Position numbers and translations under genes: made by a program
Source: Actinophytocola algeriensis
GTDB taxonomy: Bacteria > Actinomycetota > Actinomycetes > Mycobacteriales > Pseudonocardiaceae
Assembly: GCF_014203735.1 (NCBI RefSeq)
Contig: NZ_JACHJQ010000004.1
Coordinates: forward strand, 909,591 to 973,590
Length of the DNA stretch: 64,000 nt
Direction of reading: 5' to 3'
In this document: positions 9,413-18,414 of the stretch, piece after piece
Numbering within the stretch: the first letter of the stretch is position 1
Layout of the letters: every line of letters begins with the position of its first letter
Notes under the pieces: model-generated
Told to the model about the DNA's origin: nothing
The model's input: only the letters and a program-made list of their open reading frames with translations
The model's database searches: none

Positions 9413-11083
9413 ATGCTGCAGGCGCTCGACGCCGCCCAGGTCCGGCGCTGGGCCGTGGCCTGCGTGCAGGCCCTCGACGCGCACCGCGAGGCCATCGACA
9501 GCATCAACGTCTTCCCCGTCGCGGACGGTGACACCGGGTCCAACCTGCTGCACACCATGCGCGCGGCGCTCGACGCGCTGCTGCGGGCCCCCGCGAAGGC
9601 GCGCGCCGACGCCGGGGCCGCCGTGGCGGTGCTCGCCCGCGGTGCCCTGACCGGGGCGCGCGGCAACTCCGGGGTGATCGTCTCCCAGTTCCTGCGTGGT
9701 GCCGCCGACGCGCTCGCCGACTCCGGCGCGGTGCTCGGGCCCGGCCTGCGGGCCGCGCTGACCTCGGGTGCGGGACGGGCCAGGGCCGCGATGGCCGAGC
9801 CCGTCGGCGGCACGATGATCACCGTTTTCGAGGCGGCCGCCGACGCCGCGCGGGACGAGTCGTCCGACGCGTTGCAGGACGTCGCCACCGCGGCCGCCGT
9901 GGCCGCCGCGGCCGCGCTCGACGACACGCCCCGCCAGCTCGCCGTCCTGGCCGACGCCGGGGTGGTCGACGCGGGTGGGCGCGGGGTGGTCGTGCTGTTC
10001 GACGCGCTGGTCGCGGTGCTGACCGGGCGGCCTGCCGCGCTCGCCGCCGCGCAGCGCGCGACCGCGGAGCGGGCGGCGCGGGCGGGTACGGCGACGCGGG
10101 AGGAGAGCTCGCTCTACACCTCCCGTGAGTCCGGCTCGGACGCGTTCGCGTACGAGGTCATGTACCTGCTCGAACAGGTCGCCGACGACCACACAGCAGA
10201 GGGGCTGCGCGACACGCTCGTCGGGCTCGGCGACTCCGTCTCCGTCGTCGGGGACGGCGCCGGGCTGTGGACCGTGCACGTCCACTGCAACGACATCGGC
10301 GCGGCCATCGAGGCGGGTGTCGAGACCGGGCGCCCGAGGCAGATCCGGGTCGCGCGGTTCGCCGACGCGGCCTCGCCGGAGGCCAGCCGGTTCACCAAGG
10401 ACCGTGCCGTGGTCGTGCCGTCACGCAGCACCGAGTTCGCCGACCTGCTGATCAGCGAGGGCGTCACCGTGTGCCCGGTGGACGGTGACGGTGACGGTGA
10501 CGAGGTGGCCCAGCGCCTGCTCGAGGCCATCACCGGTTCCGCCGCCGCGCACGTGACGGTGCTGCCCGCCGACCCCGCGCTGGTGGAGGCCGCTGACGAG
10601 GCCTCGATCCGTGCGGTCGCCGCTGGTCAGGACGTGGTCGTCGTGCCGTGCGCGTCGCCGGTCCAGGTGCTGGCCGCCGTCGCCGTGCACGACCCGCGCC
10701 GCCGGGCCGGTGACGACGTCGTGGCCATGGCCGAGTCGGCCGCGGCCACCAGGCGCGGCGAGGTCGTGGTGGCCGCCGAGGCGGCGATCACCTGGATCGG
10801 GGCGTGCGAGGCCGGTGACGTGCTCGGGCTGGCCGACGGGGAGGTCGTGCTGATCGAGCCGGGCCCGCCCGACGTCGCGGCCCTGGACCGCGCCGCGACC
10901 GGTGTGGTGTCGCGCATGCTGACCGTGGGCGGCGAGCTGGTCACCGCCCTGCTCGGCGCGGACGCGCCGGACGAGCTGGCCACGGAGCTCGAGGACTACC
11001 TCCGGCGGGTTCACCCGGAGACCGAACTGGTGGTCTACCAGGGTGGACAGCGCAACGCGGTACTGGTACTCGGCGTCGAGTGA
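9413..11083 (+). CDS. DAK2 (DhaL-like) domain phosphatase/kinase-fold protein
   Basis: A 556-residue protein of the DAK2/YloV family. The N-terminal DhaL domain has the metal-binding motif VFPVADGDTGSNLLHTM and the GARGNSGVIVSQFLRG loop (first 200 residues). The C-terminal part is the fatty-acid kinase-associated region ending ELVVYQGGQRNAVLVLGVE. Firmicute relatives (FakA) phosphorylate fatty acids with a FakB partner. Whether this one does is unknown, and no fakB is nearby. The ATG at 9413 follows GGAGG. The usual neighbour recG is separated here by a merR-trx pair. Confidence 0.92.
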   Translation: MLQALDAAQVRRWAVACVQALDAHREAIDSINVFPVADGDTGSNLLHTMRAALDALLRAPAKARADAGAAVAVLARGALTGARGNSGVIVSQFLRGAADALADSGAVLGPGLRAALTSGAGRARAAMAEPVGGTMITVFEAAADAARDESSDALQDVATAAAVAAAAALDDTPRQLAVLADAGVVDAGGRGVVVLFDALVAVLTGRPAALAAAQRATAERAARAGTATREESSLYTSRESGSDAFAYEVMYLLEQVADDHTAEGLRDTLVGLGDSVSVVGDGAGLWTVHVHCNDIGAAIEAGVETGRPRQIRVARFADAASPEASRFTKDRAVVVPSRSTEFADLLISEGVTVCPVDGDGDGDEVAQRLLEAITGSAAAHVTVLPADPALVEAADEASIRAVAAGQDVVVVPCASPVQVLAAVAVHDPRRRAGDDVVAMAESAAATRRGEVVVAAEAAITWIGACEAGDVLGLADGEVVLIEPGPPDVAALDRAATGVVSRMLTVGGELVTALLGADAPDELATELEDYLRRVHPETELVVYQGGQRNAVLVLGVE

Positions 11084-11222
11084 GCATGCCACCGACCACC
11101 GGCGGTTCCTGGCCGCTCGGGGGCCGCGTTCGCCAGGAGCGCATGGCAGGCCGGGGCTGGGGTCCCTCCCCGGCAGTCTTCGGCTGGCGTTCCCGTCGGG
11201 GGCAATGTTTACAGTCGGTCCC

Positions 11223-11591
11223 ATGCGGATAGGCGAGCTCGCCAGCACGGCGGGCACCACCACGAAGGCGCTGCGCTACTACGAGGAGCGCGGGCTGCTC
11301 GACGCCCCGCGCCGTACCAACGGCTACCGGGACTACGACGAGTCGCACCTGCGGGTCGTGCGGGAGATCCAGACGTTGCGCGAGATCGGGTTCGCGCTCG
11401 AGGACACCCGCCCGTTCGTGGACTGCCTGCGTGCCGGCTACGAGGAGGGTGACTCCTGCCCGGACGCGATCGCCGTCTACCGCCGCAAGATCGCCGAGGT
11501 CGAGGCGTACCTGGCACAACTGAACGTGGTGCGCGACGAGCTGCGGGCCAAGCTCGCGGACGCGCGCATGCGCAGGGGAGAGGGGAACTGA
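11223..11591 (+). CDS. MerR family regulator with two C-terminal cysteines
   Basis: A 122-residue MerR regulator. The helix-turn-helix and wing (MRIGELASTAGTTTKALRYYEERGLLDAPRR, then NGYRDYDESHLRVVREIQTLREIGFAL) occupy the first 60 residues, followed by a dimerisation helix. Cys68 and Cys79 (FVDCLRAGYEEGDSCPDA) lie where metal or redox sensors of this family carry ligands. The gene starts very close to a likely promoter (AATGTTTACAGT), so the mRNA may be nearly leaderless. It ends one base before the thioredoxin gene, so the two are co-transcribed. A thiol-stress role is an inference from that pairing. Confidence 0.9.
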   Translation: MRIGELASTAGTTTKALRYYEERGLLDAPRRTNGYRDYDESHLRVVREIQTLREIGFALEDTRPFVDCLRAGYEEGDSCPDAIAVYRRKIAEVEAYLAQLNVVRDELRAKLADARMRRGEGN

Positions 11592-11592
11592 C

Positions 11593-11913
11593 ATGGACGC
11601 GGTGACGGAGTCGACGTTCGACAGCCGGGTGCTCGGGCACGACAAGCCGGTGCTGGTCGAGTTCTGGGCGACGTGGTGCGGTCCGTGCCGCATGGTCGCG
11701 CCCGTACTGGAGCAGATCGCGGCGGAACGGCCCGACCTGGACGTCGTGAAGGTCAACTACGACGAGGAACCGGCCATCGGGCAGCGCTACGGCGTGATGG
11801 GCCTGCCGACGATGCTGCTGTTCTCTGGCGGTGAGCCGGTGCGGTCGATCGTCGGTGCGAAGCCCAAGGCGAAGCTGCTCAGCGAGCTGGACGAGGCGTT
11901 GTCGGTGCGGTGA
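11593..11913 (+). CDS. Thioredoxin
   Basis: A 106-residue thioredoxin with the classical WCGPC active site (Cys29 and Cys32 in FWATWCGPCRMVAPVLEQIA) and the cis-proline loop YGVMGLPTMLLF. It reduces protein disulfides in the cytoplasm using thioredoxin reductase, which is not encoded here. The ATG follows the MerR stop by one base and the GGGGAAC upstream region could serve as ribosome site. It is one of probably several thioredoxins in the genome, so no specific gene symbol is given. Confidence 0.95.
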   Translation: MDAVTESTFDSRVLGHDKPVLVEFWATWCGPCRMVAPVLEQIAAERPDLDVVKVNYDEEPAIGQRYGVMGLPTMLLFSGGEPVRSIVGAKPKAKLLSELDEALSVR

Positions 11914-11962
11914 CGGCCAGGGCTGCCCACGATTGTCGGTGCGGCGCGACATAATCGCCTCG

Positions 11963-14155
11963 ATGCTCTCCATGGACAGCAAACTCGAGGCGGCGGTGGG
12001 CGCCAAGTCGGCCAAGGCGCTGGCCGGCGCGTTCGACCTGCACACCGTCGGTGACCTGGTCCGCTACTTCCCGCGGCGGTACGCCGAACGCGGGGAGCTC
12101 ACCGACATCGCCGGGTTGGAGATCGGCGAGCACGCGACCGTGATGGCGCGTGTGCAGTCGTTCAACGAGCGGCGGATGCGGCAGCGGTCCGGCTGGATCA
12201 GCGAGGTCGTGATCACCGACGGCAGTCGCACGCTGGAGTGCACGTTCTTCAACCAACGGCACCACAAGCGGGCGCTGACGCCGGGCACGAACGCGTTGTT
12301 CGCAGGCAAGGTGTCGCGGTACCGGAACAAGCTGCAGCTCACCAACCCCGACTACCAGCTGCTCTCCGAGGAGACCGAGGGCGACGCGGCAGGCACGGCC
12401 GACACGGCGGACGTGGTCGAGAAGTTCACCGGCCTCATCCCGGTGTACCCGGCCGCGGCGTCGATCCAGTCGTGGCAGATCGCGAAGTGCGTGCGGCAGG
12501 CGCTGTCGATGCTCGACGAGATCGAGGACCCGATGCCCGCGGACCTCCGCCATCGCCGGGGCTTCGACAACTACGACGAGGCCATCCGCAAGATCCACAC
12601 GGCCTCCGACTGGGCGGGTGTGCAGGTCGCCCGCGAGCGCCTGAAGTGGGACGAGGCGATGGCGGTCCAGCTCGCCCTGGCGCAGCGGCGGCACGGCGCG
12701 ATCTCCCGGCCCGCGCCGGAGTGCAAGCGCCGTGACGACGGGCTCCGGGCGGCGTTCGACAAGCGGCTGCCGTTCACGCTCACGGCCGGTCAGCAGGAGG
12801 TCGGCGAGATGATCGCGGCCGACCTGGAAGTGGCGCACCCGATGAACCGGCTGCTGCAGGGCGAGGTCGGTTCCGGCAAGACGATCGTGGCGCTGCGGGC
12901 GATGCTGCAGGTCGTGGACGCGGGCAGGCAGGCGGCCCTGCTCGCGCCGACGGAGGTGCTGGCCGCACAGCACGCCCGGTCGCTCGCGAACATGCTCGGT
13001 GACCTGGCGATGGCCGGTGAGCTGGGCGCGGCAGACGAGGCGACGCGGCTCACGCTGCTGACCGGGTCGCTGCCCGCGGCACAGCGCAAGCAGGCGCTGC
13101 TGGACGCCGCGAGCGGGGCGGCGGGCATCGTCGTCGGCACGCACGCGCTGATCCAGGACACCGTGCAGTTCGCGGACCTGGGCTTTGTGGTGGTCGACGA
13201 GCAGCACCGGTTCGGCGTGGAGCAGCGGGACGCGCTGCGGACCAGGGCGGGGGAGAACACCAGCCCGCACGTACTGGTGATGACGGCGACGCCCATCCCG
13301 AGGACGGTCGCCATGACCGTGTACGGCGACCTGGAGACGTCGTCGCTGCGTGAGCTGCCGGCCGGTCGCTCGCCGATCAGCACGGCGGTGGTGCCCGCGG
13401 CGGAGAAGCCGACGTGGCTGGACCGGGCGTGGCAGCGCATCCGCGAGGAGGTCGCGGCCGGGCACCAGGCGTACGTGGTGTGCCCGAGGATCGGCGACCA
13501 GGAGTCCGCGGAGGACGTGACCACCGACGACGACGGCCGCCGTCCGCCGCTGTCGGTGGTCGAGGTCGCGGAGATGCTGGCGGAAGGGCCGCTGAAAGGG
13601 CTGCGGCTGGCACTGCTGCACGGCAGGCTGCCCGCCGACGACAAGGACGCGGTGATGCGTGCTTTCGCGGCAGGCGAGATCGACGTGCTCGTGGCGACGA
13701 CGGTGGTCGAGGTGGGCGTGGACGTCCCGAACTCGACGGCCATGGTGATCATGGACGCCGACCGGTTCGGGGTGTCGCAGCTGCACCAGTTGCGTGGCCG
13801 GGTCGGCCGGGGCAAGGCACCCGGCGTCTGCCTGCTGGTGACGGAAACCCTTGGGGGCACGGCAACCCGAGAGCGACTGGACGCGGTGGCGTCCACTTTG
13901 GACGGATTCGAGCTGGCCCGCGTGGACCTGGAGATGCGCCGCGAAGGCGACATCCTCGGGGCGACTCAGTCGGGGACGCGGTCGGCCTTGAAGTTGCTGT
14001 CCCTGCTGCGGGATGAGGAGTTGATCGCGGAGGCTCGGGTGGAGGCACAGGAGCTGGTGTCGCGTTCTCCGGATCTGGCCGAGTTCCCCGGCTTGGCGGC
14101 GATGGTCGCTTCGCTGGTTTCCGGGACCAAGGCCGAGTATCTCGAGAAGGCGTAA
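11963..14155 (+). CDS. recG: ATP-dependent DNA helicase RecG
   Basis: A 730-residue superfamily 2 helicase that remodels stalled replication forks and branched DNA. The N-terminal wedge/OB region (about residues 1-230) precedes the helicase core with Walker A GEVGSGKT, the DEQH box VVDEQHRFGVEQRDAL, MTATPIPRT, and the motif V-VI stretch VATTVVEVGVDVPNSTAMVIMDADRFGVSQLHQLRGRVGRG. I chose the ATG at 11963; an in-frame ATG at 11972 is an alternative. The 3' end faces the coiled-coil gene across a strong terminator. Confidence 0.96.
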   Translation: MLSMDSKLEAAVGAKSAKALAGAFDLHTVGDLVRYFPRRYAERGELTDIAGLEIGEHATVMARVQSFNERRMRQRSGWISEVVITDGSRTLECTFFNQRHHKRALTPGTNALFAGKVSRYRNKLQLTNPDYQLLSEETEGDAAGTADTADVVEKFTGLIPVYPAAASIQSWQIAKCVRQALSMLDEIEDPMPADLRHRRGFDNYDEAIRKIHTASDWAGVQVARERLKWDEAMAVQLALAQRRHGAISRPAPECKRRDDGLRAAFDKRLPFTLTAGQQEVGEMIAADLEVAHPMNRLLQGEVGSGKTIVALRAMLQVVDAGRQAALLAPTEVLAAQHARSLANMLGDLAMAGELGAADEATRLTLLTGSLPAAQRKQALLDAASGAAGIVVGTHALIQDTVQFADLGFVVVDEQHRFGVEQRDALRTRAGENTSPHVLVMTATPIPRTVAMTVYGDLETSSLRELPAGRSPISTAVVPAAEKPTWLDRAWQRIREEVAAGHQAYVVCPRIGDQESAEDVTTDDDGRRPPLSVVEVAEMLAEGPLKGLRLALLHGRLPADDKDAVMRAFAAGEIDVLVATTVVEVGVDVPNSTAMVIMDADRFGVSQLHQLRGRVGRGKAPGVCLLVTETLGGTATRERLDAVASTLDGFELARVDLEMRREGDILGATQSGTRSALKLLSLLRDEELIAEARVEAQELVSRSPDLAEFPGLAAMVASLVSGTKAEYLEKA

Positions 14156-14201
14156 AGCGTCTTTCAGGACATGGATTTCCCGCACCCGGACCCGGAATGC
14201 G

Positions 14202-14238
14202 GAAAGCCCCCGCCAGGCTGTGCCTGACGGGGGCTTTC
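14202..14238. terminator. Bidirectional terminator between recG and the coiled-coil gene
   Basis: An almost perfect hairpin (GAAAGCCCCCG with CGGGGGCTTTC, plus an inner AGGC/GCCT pair) between the two convergent genes. Flanking A and T residues make it usable in both directions. Confidence 0.85.
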
Positions 14239-14245
14239 TCCTGAA

Positions 14246-15928
14246 CTACTTGCCGTTCACATGGCCGGCCTTCTGCGGCTGCTGCTGGGCGGGCGCCGGT
14301 GTGGGCGCCGGTCGCTGGGTGGCCTTCTGGGCGGCCGCGAAGTGGCGTTTCGCGTCCTCCAGGATCGAGAACGTCGAGTTGACGTGCTCGGACACCCGGC
14401 GTTCGAACTCGTCGGCCTGGCGGATCCTGTCCGCTGCCTCGGCGAGGCGCTGTTCCGCGTCCTCGACGATCTTCGCGGCGCGGATCTTGGCGTTGGCCTG
14501 CTGCTCGTTGAGGTCCTTCTCGACCTCGGAGCGCTTCGCGGTCAGGGCCTTGTCGGACGCCTGGGCGCGGGCCTCCGCGTCGGCGACGGTCTTGTCCGCC
14601 TGCTGCTGCGCCATCAGCTCGAGCTCGGCCAGGTTCTTCTCCACCGAGGCCTTCTTCTCGGCCAGTGCCCGCTCCTGCTCGTCGGTGCGGCGCTTGGCCT
14701 CCTCGATGATCTTGGCGGCCTGCTGCTGGGCGGCCTGCTGACGTGCGGCGATCTGCTTCTCCGCCTCCGCCTGCTCGTTCGCGACCGTCTCGCGGATCTT
14801 GCCCGCCTCGACCTCCGCGTCGCCGACGATCTTGGTGGCCCTGGTCTTCGCGGCGGACTCGCGCTGGGCGATCAGCTGGTCGGCCTCCGCGCGCTCGGCG
14901 GTGATCGTTTCGCGGATCTTCGTGGCTTCGCGTTCCGCGTCGCCGACGATCTTCGCCGTTCGGTCCTTCGCCACCGCAGCGCGCTCGGTCAGCTCGCGCT
15001 CCAGCTCGGCGCGGCGCTGGTTGAGGGCGGCCTCGGTCTCCTGCTCCATCGAGGCGCGCTTCTCCGCAGCCTTCTGGTCAAGGAGCTCACGCTGCTTGAG
15101 GGCCTCGGCGTCGCGCTGCTCGCGGCGCTGCTTCGCCTCCGCGTCCAGCTGCGCGATGCGGGTCTCGTTGGCCTTCGTCGCGCGTTCGATCTCGCCGCGC
15201 GCCTCGGCCATCAGCTGCTCGTGCTCGGTCGCGTTGCGGGCCCTGAGCTGCTCGTACTCGTTCTCGAGCGTCGCGTGGTTCTTCGCGTACTCGGCCTCGA
15301 GCGTCTTGCGCCGCTCCGCCAGCTCCGCGGTGATGCCGTCCTGCTTGGCCTTCTGCTCCTTGGCGTACTTGGCCACGTCCGCCTTGACGCTCGCCGCGTA
15401 CTCGTCCGCCGCCGCCTTCGTCTGCGCGACGTACTGGTCGGCGTTGCCGCGCGTGCCCGCCGCGTGCTCGTCGGCGTCGTTCCTGGTCTTCGCCGCGTAG
15501 GCGTCCGCCTCCTCTCTCGTCGCGGAGGCGTGCGAGTCGGCCTTCGCGCGAGTGGAGTGGGAGTACTCGTCCGCGTCGGCTCTCGTCGACCGGTCGTAGT
15601 TGTCGGCGTCGCGCTTGAACTCGGCGATCTCCTCTTCGGCGAGCTGCCACATCAACCGCTGCCGCTCCGACATCGCCTCAGTGGACGTCGGGTTCACGGT
15701 GATGCGGTGGAGCTGCTCCTTCGCGTCCAGCAACTGCTGCTGGGCGCTGCCGAGAGCCTTGGTCAGCTCGGCGACCTTGGCGACCGCTTCATCACGGCTC
15801 TTCGTCACGTGGCTCAGGTCGAACGAGAGGCGCGTGACCCGCTCGTTGACCTGGCGCGGGTTGTAGCCGCGGAGGACAGTGTCAAAACGTGGAACGCGGA
15901 GATTCGCGTCGGACTCGCCATCGGGCAT
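14246..15928 (-). CDS. DivIVA-domain long coiled-coil protein with 11- and 40-residue repeats
   Basis: A 560-residue protein. Residues about 13-60 resemble the DivIVA N-terminal domain (RFDTVLRGYNPRQVNERV). Residues 104-191 form eight 11-residue repeats of the type TR-x-x-AD-x-Y. Residues 325-484 form four 40-residue repeats, each opening with a KIVGDAE-like motif, with a partial fifth after 485. The tail is Pro/Gln-rich. Architecture suggests a polar or cytoskeletal scaffold like the actinobacterial DivIVA/Scy/FilP group, but orthology to any of them is not established. The start is the ATG at 15928; the frame also opens at a GTG at 15964. Confidence 0.85.
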   Translation of the reverse strand: MPDGESDANLRVPRFDTVLRGYNPRQVNERVTRLSFDLSHVTKSRDEAVAKVAELTKALGSAQQQLLDAKEQLHRITVNPTSTEAMSERQRLMWQLAEEEIAEFKRDADNYDRSTRADADEYSHSTRAKADSHASATREEADAYAAKTRNDADEHAAGTRGNADQYVAQTKAAADEYAASVKADVAKYAKEQKAKQDGITAELAERRKTLEAEYAKNHATLENEYEQLRARNATEHEQLMAEARGEIERATKANETRIAQLDAEAKQRREQRDAEALKQRELLDQKAAEKRASMEQETEAALNQRRAELERELTERAAVAKDRTAKIVGDAEREATKIRETITAERAEADQLIAQRESAAKTRATKIVGDAEVEAGKIRETVANEQAEAEKQIAARQQAAQQQAAKIIEEAKRRTDEQERALAEKKASVEKNLAELELMAQQQADKTVADAEARAQASDKALTAKRSEVEKDLNEQQANAKIRAAKIVEDAEQRLAEAADRIRQADEFERRVSEHVNSTFSILEDAKRHFAAAQKATQRPAPTPAPAQQQPQKAGHVNGK

Positions 15929-15985
15929 GTTGCCACACTTTAGATGGTCCCCCTCCCGGGTCACTCCGGCAGGCGGGTGATAAGC

Positions 15986-16034
15986 CGCCGAAGACCACCC
16001 CGGCGTCGTTGAGCGGCGGGATGGTCTTCGGCGC
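15986..16034 (-). terminator. Terminator-like hairpin after the MMPL gene
   Basis: Inverted arms CGCCGAAGACCA and TGGTCTTCGGCG enclose a GC-rich loop and lie just past the MMPL stop in its direction of transcription. No U tract is seen, so efficiency is uncertain. Confidence 0.6.
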
Positions 16035-16040
16035 GACTAA

Positions 16041-18245
16041 TCAGCTACGCGGCATTACCACGGTGGGCAGTTGCTCGGTCGAGTGATCATCAATTGGGGA
16101 TATCGGTGACCCCGTGTCACGTCCGATTCGGCCCGGCCACCAGTTCGCCCTGCCCAGCAGAGTCATCAGCGACGGCAGCACCAGCACCCGGATGATCATG
16201 GCGTCGATGAACACCGCGACCGCGAGCCCGACCCCCATCTGTTTCATCTCGTTCAACGACAGCGTCGCGAAGATCGCGAACACCGACACCATCAGCACCG
16301 CCGCGGACGTGACCACACCGGCCGACCGGCTGATGCCGTGCGCCACCGCGTCCCTGGTGGACAGCCCGCGCCGCGCCGCCTCGCGGATCCGGCTCACCAC
16401 GAACACGTGGTAGTCCATGGACAGTCCGAAGAGGACCGCGAAGAGGAAGAGCGGGATCCACGCGACGAGTGCGCCGTTGGAACGGAAGTCCAGGACGCCC
16501 TCCGCCCAGCTGTGCTGGAACACGAGCGCGAGCGTGCCGAACGCGGCCGCCGCCGACAGCGAGTTCAGCAGCAGCGCGGTGAGCGCCACGACCAGCGACC
16601 GGAACGTGATCGCCATGATCAGGAACGTCAGCAGGAGCACGAAACCGATGACGATGGGCATCCGGTCGGCGAGGTTGTCGGTGTAGTCCACGTTGTCCGC
16701 GATCTCCCCGCCGACCGCGTACTCGGCGCCGCTCACCGCACCGACCGTCGCCGGGACCAGGACCGCGCGCAGCGCGTCGAGTGACCGCGCCCCTTCGTCG
16801 GTGCCCGCTTTCGTCGTGGTCGGGACGTCTAGCGTGGTGACCCGCTCGTCAGCCGACACCTCGATCACCGGCGCGTCGACGTTCGCGAACCGCGGGTCGT
16901 CCTGGGTGCGGGCGGACAGGTCGGTCAGGGCCGCGCGCACCTCGTCCGCCTGCGCGGGCCCCGCCTTCACCGCGATCACGTGGTTCGTGCCTTCGGACGG
17001 GAACGCCGAGGTCAGACGGTCGTAGGACTGCATGACCGGGATGCTGCGCGGCAGGTCGGAATCGCTGGAGGTCTTCAGCTTCATGTCCAGAGCGGGCAGT
17101 GCGAGCGCACCCAGTGCGGCGACCGACAACAGCAGTGTGACCAACGGGTACCGCAGCGCGGGCCGCAGCAGGCGCGGCCACACCCTCGGTGGGCCGGTCC
17201 GGTTGGTGAGCCGCCACAGCAGCGGGACGCGCGGCCGGTCGACCCGCCTGCCGAGCTTCGCGAGCAGGGCGGGCAGCACGGTCAGCGACCCGAGCACCGC
17301 CACCGCGACCACGATCACCGAACCGGTCGCGAGTGAGGCGAACACGGCGTCGTCGGTCAGGTACAGGCCCGCCATCGAGACGATCACCGCGACGCCGGAG
17401 ACGACGACCGAATGGCCGGACGTGGCCGCCGCGATCTCGACGGCACGCGTGTGCGACGCGCCGTTCTGCCGCTCCTCCCGCTCCCGCTTGAGGTAGAAGA
17501 GCGAATAGTCGACACCGACCGCCATGCCCATCAGGACGATCATGCTGCTCATCGAGTCGACGGCGGGCACGAAGTGCGACACCAGTGCGGAGAGCCCGAA
17601 CGCGGCGCCCACCGCGGACATCGCGAGCAGCACCGGCACGCCCGCGGCGATGATCGCGCCAAAGGCGATCAGCATGATCACGAGCGTGACCGGCACGCTG
17701 ATCAGCTCCGCCTTCAACAGGTCGTCGGCGATCTGGTCGTTGATGCCCTTGCCGATCGACGGACCGCCGACCTGTTCCACCCGGACGTCCGGGTGGTCCC
17801 GCTGCACGGCCGCGGTCGCGTCCTGGAGGGCGCCGACGCGGTCGCTCGCCCCGTCCGGCTCACCGGTCATGGTGACCGGCACGAGCAGTGCGGTCCCGTC
17901 CCGCGACGGCACCGGATCGCCGACCTCGGCCACCTCGGCGAGCGCCGCCAGCCGTCGTGCGGCGTCGGTCGCGGCCGCCTGCCCCTCGGCCGGATCGAGC
18001 CGCCCGGAACGGGCGGTGACGAGCACGTTCTCCTCGGGGTGCTCGGCGAAGTTCCCCTCGTCGACGATCGTGGTGGCGCGACCGGACTCCCCGATGGCCA
18101 TGTCCGTGCCGGTCGCCTCGTTCGTGCCCGCCCACCCGCCCGCCGCGAAGCACACGGCCACGAACACGACCCACATCCCGATCGCGCGCCACGGGTGCGT
18201 CGCACTCCACCTGGCCACCCGAACGGTGGCCGGCTGCCTGTGCAT
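16041..18245 (-). CDS. MMPL family RND transporter
   Basis: A 734-residue inner-membrane exporter with the MMPL arrangement: one transmembrane helix, a large periplasmic-side loop, a five-helix bundle, then the same again. Visible markers are WRAIGMWVVFVAVCFAAGGWAG at the N-terminus, the MGMAVGVDYSLFYLKREREERQ motif in the first bundle and LFGLSMDYHVFVVSRIREA in the second. The Asp-Tyr pairs mark proton-coupled transport. Substrate is unknown; relatives move lipids, siderophores or drugs. The ATG at 18245 follows AGAGGA, and a longer in-frame start at 18278 is less likely. Confidence 0.93.
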   Translation of the reverse strand: MHRQPATVRVARWSATHPWRAIGMWVVFVAVCFAAGGWAGTNEATGTDMAIGESGRATTIVDEGNFAEHPEENVLVTARSGRLDPAEGQAAATDAARRLAALAEVAEVGDPVPSRDGTALLVPVTMTGEPDGASDRVGALQDATAAVQRDHPDVRVEQVGGPSIGKGINDQIADDLLKAELISVPVTLVIMLIAFGAIIAAGVPVLLAMSAVGAAFGLSALVSHFVPAVDSMSSMIVLMGMAVGVDYSLFYLKREREERQNGASHTRAVEIAAATSGHSVVVSGVAVIVSMAGLYLTDDAVFASLATGSVIVVAVAVLGSLTVLPALLAKLGRRVDRPRVPLLWRLTNRTGPPRVWPRLLRPALRYPLVTLLLSVAALGALALPALDMKLKTSSDSDLPRSIPVMQSYDRLTSAFPSEGTNHVIAVKAGPAQADEVRAALTDLSARTQDDPRFANVDAPVIEVSADERVTTLDVPTTTKAGTDEGARSLDALRAVLVPATVGAVSGAEYAVGGEIADNVDYTDNLADRMPIVIGFVLLLTFLIMAITFRSLVVALTALLLNSLSAAAAFGTLALVFQHSWAEGVLDFRSNGALVAWIPLFLFAVLFGLSMDYHVFVVSRIREAARRGLSTRDAVAHGISRSAGVVTSAAVLMVSVFAIFATLSLNEMKQMGVGLAVAVFIDAMIIRVLVLPSLMTLLGRANWWPGRIGRDTGSPISPIDDHSTEQLPTVVMPRS

Positions 18246-18266
18246 GTGATGTCCTCTCACATTTTC

Positions 18267-18279
18267 GTTGTGTAGCAAC
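18267..18279. promoter_or_regulatory. Short inverted repeat upstream of the MMPL gene
   Basis: GTTG and CAAC separated by five bases, lying 22-34 bp upstream of the MMPL start. It could be half of a regulator site or part of a promoter. Evidence is only the symmetry and position. Confidence 0.25.
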
Positions 18280-18414
18280 AGGTGCGATGGTTTCGGACAC
18301 GGTGGTCGCGCACACGGGTGCGCGCCCCCGAACCACGGGTGGGGTCAGCCCTACCGCCGCATGGCAACTGGTGAAGCTTGCTCACGTATGCCTGGTCGCG
18401 TAACGACAGTGGGT

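Noticed and set aside
10480..10505. GGTGACGGTGACGGTGA short tandem in the DAK2 gene
   Set aside because: It encodes an acidic Asp-Gly linker (DGDGDGDE) in frame, a simple codon-level repeat with no sign of separate function.
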